From Rhynchopus sp. YZ270_cl-10 (lineage: Eukaryota; Euglenozoa; Diplonemea; Diplonemida; Diplonemidae): DNA of 64,000 bases. Positions within the stretch are counted from its first letter, which is position 1. Every line of letters begins with the position of its first letter. Where the stretch lies: the NCBI GenBank assembly GCA_964035575.1, contig OZ037885.1:930001-994000 (forward strand). The letters run 5' to 3'. Shown here piece by piece: positions 61,925-64,000 of the stretch. The translations under genes were made by a program, and so were the position numbers. Under the pieces are notes generated by a model, which was not told where the DNA came from, did no database searches, and worked only from the letters and a program-made list of their open reading frames with translations.

Positions 61925-64000
61925 GGAAGGGAAGGGGAAAAAGAAAAATGTTTTGTTGGAGTAGTGCAGTTGCCTCAATTGTGTGCAATCACCACTTTTA
62001 AGAATGTGTTGAGGGGGAGTCGCTCATTAAAGAGAGGTGCGGAGTAAATTTTTGGGTATTTTTATTTTTCCTTCTGTGATGGGATGTGGTCACATCATTT
62101 TTTTTTTTTTTTTCAAAAAAAATTGCGTGGAGTTCACACGAGAAAAAAGCGAGGTGTCTACACGTCATCAATTTTTCAAAAAAAACAAAATGAATAAAGC
62201 CTTTGGCATGGATACTGCCAGATCTGGCCAGATATGGGGGCCAGAAATCCCAGATCTGGCTCGTTTTCCAGATGTTAAATCTGGTTCACAGATCTGGCTC
62301 CATCTGGGATGTCAGATCTGGCAGATATGGCCATATCTGGCGGTATCCGTGTTTTGGGGTGTGTTGTGTGTTCGCAAGAACCCTGTTCTGTCTCTTTTCC
62401 TCTAATTGGGGCGTCGCACCTATAGTGCACTAACCTCTTATAATGTCGTCGAACGGTATTCCCCCATGCTCCCCCTTAACCCCGTTTACGGTTCTGTTAT
62501 GTATTTTTTTAAAGGCACCTTTTCAAAGGCTTTCCCCCTCCTCACCCATTGCCTCTCTCTCTGCACTTAGCGGGGGAGAGTCGAGGAAGATGAAGAATTA
62601 AGAGGGAACAAGAATAAGAAAAAAGTGTGATCACCACAGTAGCTGTCGTTTTTTTAAAACGGAGAAAAAACGAAGAAAAAAGGAACAAAAAGAAGAAAAA
62701 AAAATCCCCAGGGAAATAGCGAAAACCCCCAGAAGTGACTGTTGTTTTCCCCCCCTCCTTTCCCTCCTTTCCCTCCTTCCCTCATAACCCACATACCCCC
62801 ATCTTCTGAAGACGCTCTTTTTTGAAAAGAAAAGAAAACTTTTTTTTCAATCTTTTTTTCTCCAGTGCACTGCTTTGTCTCAACGAGGTGTTAAGCACTG
62901 TCAACTTTCTCTTTCTTCATCCCCTTATTTTTTTTTTTTTTTTTTGTACCAAAGCACCAGGGATTTTTCTAAATGTGGATTGGGATTGGGATTTTGGTAA
63001 AATAAAAAAATTCCCTGAAAAAAATTCCCTGTTTTTCCCTACAGCAATTTCAGGTACATTCTACCCCACACCACCCCCAGAGAGTTTCGCCTGTGGGATG
63101 CGATCGATCAACGCGATCAAATAAAGCGAAAAAAGGGGAACAAAAAAAAAAATAATCCCGGATTTTTGAGAAAAAAATTGGCTCTGCAGGCGGTTGCTGT
63201 AGTTGTGGGTGCGGATGTTCACGTCAGTTGCAGGCAAACGTCCAGCATCAGAGACATTTGAGGTTGTGCACAAGAAGAAGGAGAAGACGTGCCAATCGCA
63301 TTCAATTATGAGGATTGGAAGACGGAGGAGATCTCAAATGTTGCGTACCGTGGCTTCGCCAGGAACCTTTGGGTGCCATGACCGCCGTTTCTTTTATAAA
63401 TGCACCGAGGTTACTGATAAGGCTGACACACTACGGCTTGTGGTTCACCAACCCCACCCGCATTTTGTGCATCAGAGGGAGAAAGCGCGCGCAGCGACCG
63501 CTTTTACGGGGGGGAAAGCTCGGGACCCCAAATCACCCCCGTTTTGGCCAAAAGGGGTGATTGGTGAGAGACTTGTCGACATGTCGGGGGAAAAAAAAAT
63601 TTTCCACAAAAAAGTCAAAAAAAACAGCCCCAAAATTATACCAAAAAAAACAGGGAATTTTTTGGATTGGGATTTCGGAATTTGGCCAAAAAGGGACGGA
63701 TTTAGAGATATCCTTGCAAAGCACCCTTCCACACCCATTTTCACAATAACCCCCCACCCCTTTTCCCCCTCATAAAAACCCATTCAAACCCCCCACCCCT
63801 TTTCAAAAATAAGAGCAAAACGCTAATCCATCTTCCGGGTCCCCCCAGTCTTCAGATAATGCCCAAAAAAAAACATTTTTTTTTTTTTAAACAGAGCGCG
63901 GCTTAAAAGCTGCTTCAGGGCATATGTGAGAGTCTCACTGCGATAGTGCACTGAGAGGGGCGAATGTACGATGAGCGTACTGTCGCGTATGATGTGTGTG
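61925..64000. other. Spacer downstream of the PDK-type gene
   Basis: No gene supported. An AGTAGTGCAGTTGCC dispersed repeat lies at about 61955-61995 and a class II-like motif at about 62866-62915. A 139-bp foldback is at 62211-62349. GATTGGGATT units occur at about 62978 and 63665. A less T-rich part at 63180-63560 has no recognisable product. Confidence 0.45.
62211..62349. repeat. Foldback repeat built from CCAGATCTGG palindromes
   Basis: Ends GGATACTGCCAGATCTGGCC and GGCCATATCTGGCGGTATCC are inverted; inside, CAGATCTGG or close variants occur six or more times. No coding capacity and no clear target duplication. Confidence 0.75.

Noticed and set aside
63203-63775. 190-codon + strand frame near the window end
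   Set aside because: Lys- and Phe-rich text from A and T runs, no motif, and no acceptor-like AG of the kind seen before the real genes. A degraded repeat is more likely.

Overview
This window looks like nuclear DNA of a flagellated protist, most likely a euglenozoan and perhaps a diplonemid (inference, about 0.6). Five observations point that way. All eight genes I can support lie on the + strand. Every gene whose 5' end is visible has a pyrimidine-rich tract and an AG, usually within CCACAG, 15 to 61 nt before its ATG, as a spliced-leader acceptor would look. Two genes also carry ordinary GT-AG introns, and a third probably does. Two short copies of the 3' end of small-subunit rRNA have helix-45 base pairs of the kinetoplastid type. 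The one long retroelement is an RNase H-bearing LINE of I/Ingi type. A PPIL6-like cyclophilin, a family tied to cilia in animals, fits a flagellate.

Layout. 7-863: 3' end of an unrecognised gene with one probable intron. 864-7275: T-rich spacer with degraded sequence and two palindromic repeats. 7276-14385: a tandem duplication of a secreted protein made of two glycerophosphodiester phosphodiesterase (GDPD) domains. 14522-21446: spacer holding a long-TIR transposon, a 5'-truncated LINE on the minus strand (ORF 16423-19755) and a hAT-type element (19917-20556) with a perfect 8-bp target duplication. 21447-39667: a ~9-kb tandem duplication, each unit carrying an SSU rRNA 3'-end fragment and a giant EGF-repeat membrane protein (2090 and 1996 residues). 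39975-44205: a PPIL6-like cyclophilin and a three-exon DnaJ protein. 44206-55031: a cluster of foldback and TIR elements, including one carrying ~73 copies of a 7-bp repeat. 55032-60205: T-rich spacer with short repeats. 60206-61924: a mitochondrial pyruvate dehydrogenase kinase-type gene with one intron. The rest is spacer.

The genes form no obvious pathway. They read as a co-oriented cluster of a secreted phosphodiesterase pair, a surface-receptor pair, two chaperone-type proteins and a metabolic kinase. Coding DNA is GC-rich and the spacers are rich in runs of T on the gene strand. Scattered through spacers and two introns are short motifs of 35-50 nt, all found on the gene strand and mostly followed by T tracts. 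Together with the transposon cluster and the rRNA fragments they are the least expected feature here.
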